From contig JADNYV010000653.1 in NCBI GenBank assembly GCA_015501055.1, positions 1 through 18,670 of the forward strand: a stretch of DNA of 18,670 nucleotides. Direction: 5' to 3'. The notes beneath the pieces are model-generated. The model was not told the origin of the DNA, did not search any database, and saw only the letters and a program-made list of their open reading frames with translations. The translations under genes and the position numbers were made by a program. The stretch is from Mucidula mucida (lineage: Eukaryota; Basidiomycota; Agaricomycetes; Agaricales; Physalacriaceae). Below, in pieces: positions 15,972-18,670 of the stretch. Position 1 is the first letter of the stretch. The number at the start of each line of letters is the position of its first letter.

Positions 15972-17027
15972 ATGGACCCTGCCCACCCTCTTCCTGCCCG
16001 CGACTCTAATGCCCAGCAGCCACCTCGTTCCATCCTCAAATCTTCGGGAGCGCGTCGTGATGCACACGCTCAATCTGCTTCATCATCCTCGGCCCCCCAA
16101 GTTCAATTCAAGGGACTTCCACCTCTATCCGACCCCCGTACATTGTCAAAATCTCACCTACGCTCCCAGAAACCCATCCAGAACGTACACCAGATCCCGA
16201 ACGATGGTCCGGTTCCGCCAGTCACGCTTCCTGCTACCGCAAGTAGAAACGAGTTGGAAATCATGGCATTTCAACTCGCCGCCCACCTACGGGAGCTGCG
16301 TATTGCTGAAGAAGAAGCGCTCAAGAAGCAGGCCGCACAACGACTTCCACGGCCCACCGGACGTCCAGATGACTTTCCTGAATTCAAGAAAATTCTTATG
16401 GGACCGTGGGCTGGGGGATGTGACTGTAAGCCTTTTTACGACCGGTATCAGAAAAGAAAGATTTATCTTTACTTAGATGGCCCAATTCTCGAGCCCACTT
16501 TGATAGTGCCCACGCATCGCTCGGTCATGGTCAATCCTGCACTTCTATCACCCGCTCAGCGTCTAGTGTGGGACATGAAAGCTCCACTCGATACCGCGAC
16601 ATGCTCCGGCCCACGCGGGTTGGTCTCTATTGAATCGCTACGTTCGCAGCCTGTCACCTCCCCGAGACTATCCAAAATCTGCGTCATCTCGCATTCGTTT
16701 CCGTGGGCACTAAGGATTTCAGCGCAAGAGCGTTCGACAGGAGTTACTGTGGGAGAAGTCCTTGACTTTTTAGCGCAATTTTTCGCGATGCCATTACGAG
16801 ACGGTGACCTTCAGGATGCAACGCCTTCGCATCACGCCGCTATGGTAGCCGCCCATACAAAGCGCACCGCTCAATCACCCAACCCCCCAAGCATGTGTCT
16901 TCATGACTGGCTGCTGGGAAGGTCGTTATTCGATGGCTTTGCTCATGATCCTGCTTACACGAGTCCAGATATCTTGGGAAGAGTGGGTGAGGTATATCTG
17001 AGATTGTTTTTCAAAGAATGTCGTTAG
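15972..17027 (+). CDS. DUF6699-like domain protein, single exon (351 aa)
   Basis: The open frame is intact over 1056 bp. The first ATG (ttgcATGg) opens a Pro/Ser/Ala-rich, probably disordered N-terminus with RSILKSSG. A helical, Glu/Lys-rich segment (ELEIMAFQLAAHLRELRIAE) and a Trp/Cys stretch (GPWAGGCDCKPF) follow. The second half fits the DUF6699 pattern common in agaricomycetes: VNPALLSPAQRLVWDMKAPL, a variable strand region ending in PRLSKICVISHSFPWALRIS, then VTVGEVLDFLAQFF, and a C-terminal WLLGRSLFDGF segment. The molecular function of the family is unknown. No signal peptide or membrane segment is seen. A GTAAGC...CAG pair at about 16430 would give an intron of only about 26 nt, so I do not use it. 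The gene is convergent with the broken minus-strand gene to its right. Confidence 0.72.
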   Translation: MDPAHPLPARDSNAQQPPRSILKSSGARRDAHAQSASSSSAPQVQFKGLPPLSDPRTLSKSHLRSQKPIQNVHQIPNDGPVPPVTLPATASRNELEIMAFQLAAHLRELRIAEEEALKKQAAQRLPRPTGRPDDFPEFKKILMGPWAGGCDCKPFYDRYQKRKIYLYLDGPILEPTLIVPTHRSVMVNPALLSPAQRLVWDMKAPLDTATCSGPRGLVSIESLRSQPVTSPRLSKICVISHSFPWALRISAQERSTGVTVGEVLDFLAQFFAMPLRDGDLQDATPSHHAAMVAAHTKRTAQSPNPPSMCLHDWLLGRSLFDGFAHDPAYTSPDILGRVGEVYLRLFFKECR

Positions 17028-17119
17028 ACACGATCTCGATGTACCATTGCGCGCTGTGTACTTCATTTGTGCAGACACTGGATGATAAAGGGTCCGTCTT
17101 TACTAAGGTCATTATAATA

Positions 17120-18670
17120 CTACGAAACATTGTACATTGTACATAAGCTACTACGTACATCTAGTTCATTCTTCAGATACAGGTATTTGTTGTCTGCTCT
17201 CCATCGCCTCAGCAGCATCTGAAGGTGGGACACTTCTGTACCTGTCTTTAAATCTGTGAACTGTTTCAAAAGTTCGGAAGCTACACATCGTCGCAGGACT
17301 GTTCGGTTCCGGTCGCCAAGGCTCTCTCCCATTGCCTCGATCAATAGCAAGCAGATATCACTTCTATAACTAGATTCTCGTGCTAACTCTACTTTGAGAG
17401 ATTCTAGAATGACAGAAACAATTGATAACTGCTCTTTGTAATCAGACCAGCTCATACAGAGCACAATTCTCAAGTACTTGAAAATAACCTTTGTTGAGTC
17501 TGGTCCCACCACATTTCTTGCATGAGTTTTCAACATAAACAGTGTCAACCAGGGAACATTGCCATAGAAAGCCGAGTCTTTTGCCACATTTGTAATGAGT
17601 TGTTCAATATAGACACAAGGCAGTTCAAGGAAGAGATCCTCTATGAAGAGCTCTGTTGTATTGGTAGCATGGGCAAAATTGAACAGTGTCTGAATAAGAG
17701 TCCAATTCTCATCACTAAACTCTTCACCCTGTTGATACAGCCTAAAGACATGACCAACTGCTTTTAACAAGTGTTCATAGTCAGGATTTGAGTCTGCCTT
17801 GTACAGATTCTGAGCCCTTGTATTCATTCTAGCAACCAAGACAGATTTTTTCACTTGTGGATCAAGATGAGAAAACATAGAAAAACATGCTGCCAAGGGC
17901 ATGAAGATCCTGATATCCTTTGCATTCAGAGTTCCCAGCAGCTGAATAACAAAGCAGCAATCCTTCCTATGCTCCTTCAACTGCAAAATCTGTCTTCCAC
18001 AGAGTATGTGCCAAAGCATCCAACAACAGCCTCAAAGTATGATGCTTCAATGCATAGTCCCATTGTCCTCTCTTATATCTGAGATATGCCAGTCCAGCAG
18101 CATCTTCACATCTGCAAGAGGATGCCCAGAGCCCACCTCTGCCTTCTCCTGCAGAAAATGATCCGGGTGCAGGTAATAGTACACAAGCTCTATAGCAATC
18201 ACCACCACAAAATTGTGATAAGGCCACCCATAACTGTCCAGCTCTGTATAGGATGAACAATGGACTTTTAAATCATCCCAGACATCCATCAGCTCCGGAT
18301 GCAACCGTGAATAGGACACCTGCCCAGTAATACAAGCTAGAGCTTGGGGAGAGTCAATCTCATCAAGAGAGACACACTTCCACAAGTGCAGAAAACTAGC
18401 CATAAATCTGTGATACGGGGACTTGAAAGGAAGGCATGCATCTCCGGCGGGGCTTCAGGCTCAACCTGCTCAAAAAACTCCTCTGGCTGAGCTAGTTCTA
18501 CAGAGAGCTTGGAATACAAAAGCATGGGAGCTTTAGTGGGAAGGAAGATAGATATCTGCTTGGGAATGTATTTAAGATTCCACAACGAGCGGAGCGCCAT
18601 GTCCGTGGTGGCGTATTCTGACTACTCGTCAAAGCCACGTCACGGCCTTCCAGCTTAGCACGGACTTCGA
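17120..18670 (-). pseudogene. Partial, frame-broken gene for a helix-rich protein, running off the window
   Basis: The minus strand is nearly fully coding from the window edge to a TAG at 17120-17122, but in three segments. Segment 1 (18621 to about 18425) begins SEYATTDMALRSLWNLKYIP, right after a good acceptor (TTGACGAGTAG). A 44 bp intron (18665-18622) with donor GTCCGT would connect it to an exon beyond the edge. Segment 2 (about 18420-18055) includes YHRFMASFLHLWKCVSLDE. A short stretch in another frame (about 18055-17990) reads HHTLRLLLDALAHTLWK. Segment 3 (about 17990-17120) returns to the frame of segment 2. The shifts cannot be introns, since there is no room for them, so one-base indels are needed near 18425, 18055 and 17990. 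The protein is rich in Leu/amphipathic helices, suggesting an ARM/HEAT-like solenoid, but I recognise no family. The lack of introns over 1.5 kb contrasts with neighbouring genes. It is either a pseudogene or affected by sequence errors. Confidence 0.5.

Noticed and set aside
15630..16073. 147-codon minus-strand open frame
   Set aside because: It overlaps the promoter and first codons of the DUF6699-like gene and has no family resemblance.

Overview
The window looks like nuclear DNA of a basidiomycete fungus, most likely an Agaricomycete. It has many 43-58 bp GT-AG introns with CTRAY-like branch sites, a fungal-specific FunK1-type kinase, a DUF6699-like protein, compact intergenic regions with TATA boxes about 55-110 bp upstream of start codons, and small non-autonomous DNA transposons.

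Left part (1-4130): a small unrecognised two-exon gene (613-1124, +) is followed by an 833 bp Mutator-like non-autonomous element (1309-2141) with a perfect 9 bp target duplication. Inside it lies a decayed minus-strand fragment resembling the start of a fungal DEAD/RecQ-type helicase. Next come a weak minus-strand gene relic (2151-2520) and a three-exon gene for a 218-residue protein with three C2H2-like fingers (2582-3339, +). A 553 bp hAT-type MITE (3570-4122) follows, with a perfect 8 bp target duplication.

Middle (4130-9790): directly beside the hAT MITE is a U6 snRNA gene (4236-4416, +). Its sequence is interrupted by a 53 nt spliceosomal-type intron just before GGAACGAUACAGAGA. After about 0.9 kb with no recognisable gene comes a FunK1-family protein kinase gene (5396-8001, +, four exons) with an apparent one-base frameshift in exon 1. 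After about 1 kb of silent sequence comes a short-chain dehydrogenase/reductase (8988-9787, +, two exons).

Right part (9790-18670): the minus strand from 14577 to 10210 carries a complete gene for a SPO22/ZIP4-like meiotic TPR protein. I assembled 29 exons and 28 introns by frame continuity and family resemblance, giving 984 residues with no frameshift. Two consecutive introns use GC donors and flank a 15 nt microexon. An ambiguous minus-strand fragment lies at 15168-15500. A single-exon DUF6699-like gene (15972-17027, +) is convergent with a partial, frame-broken minus-strand gene (17120 to the window edge).

The genes do not form a pathway or cluster. They are independent loci: splicing RNA, kinase, oxidoreductase and meiosis. 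The most notable items are the intron-containing U6 gene, the GC-AG intron pair in the ZIP4-like gene, and two MITEs of different superfamilies with intact target duplications within 3 kb. All exon models were made by reading the sequence; no database search or alignment was run.
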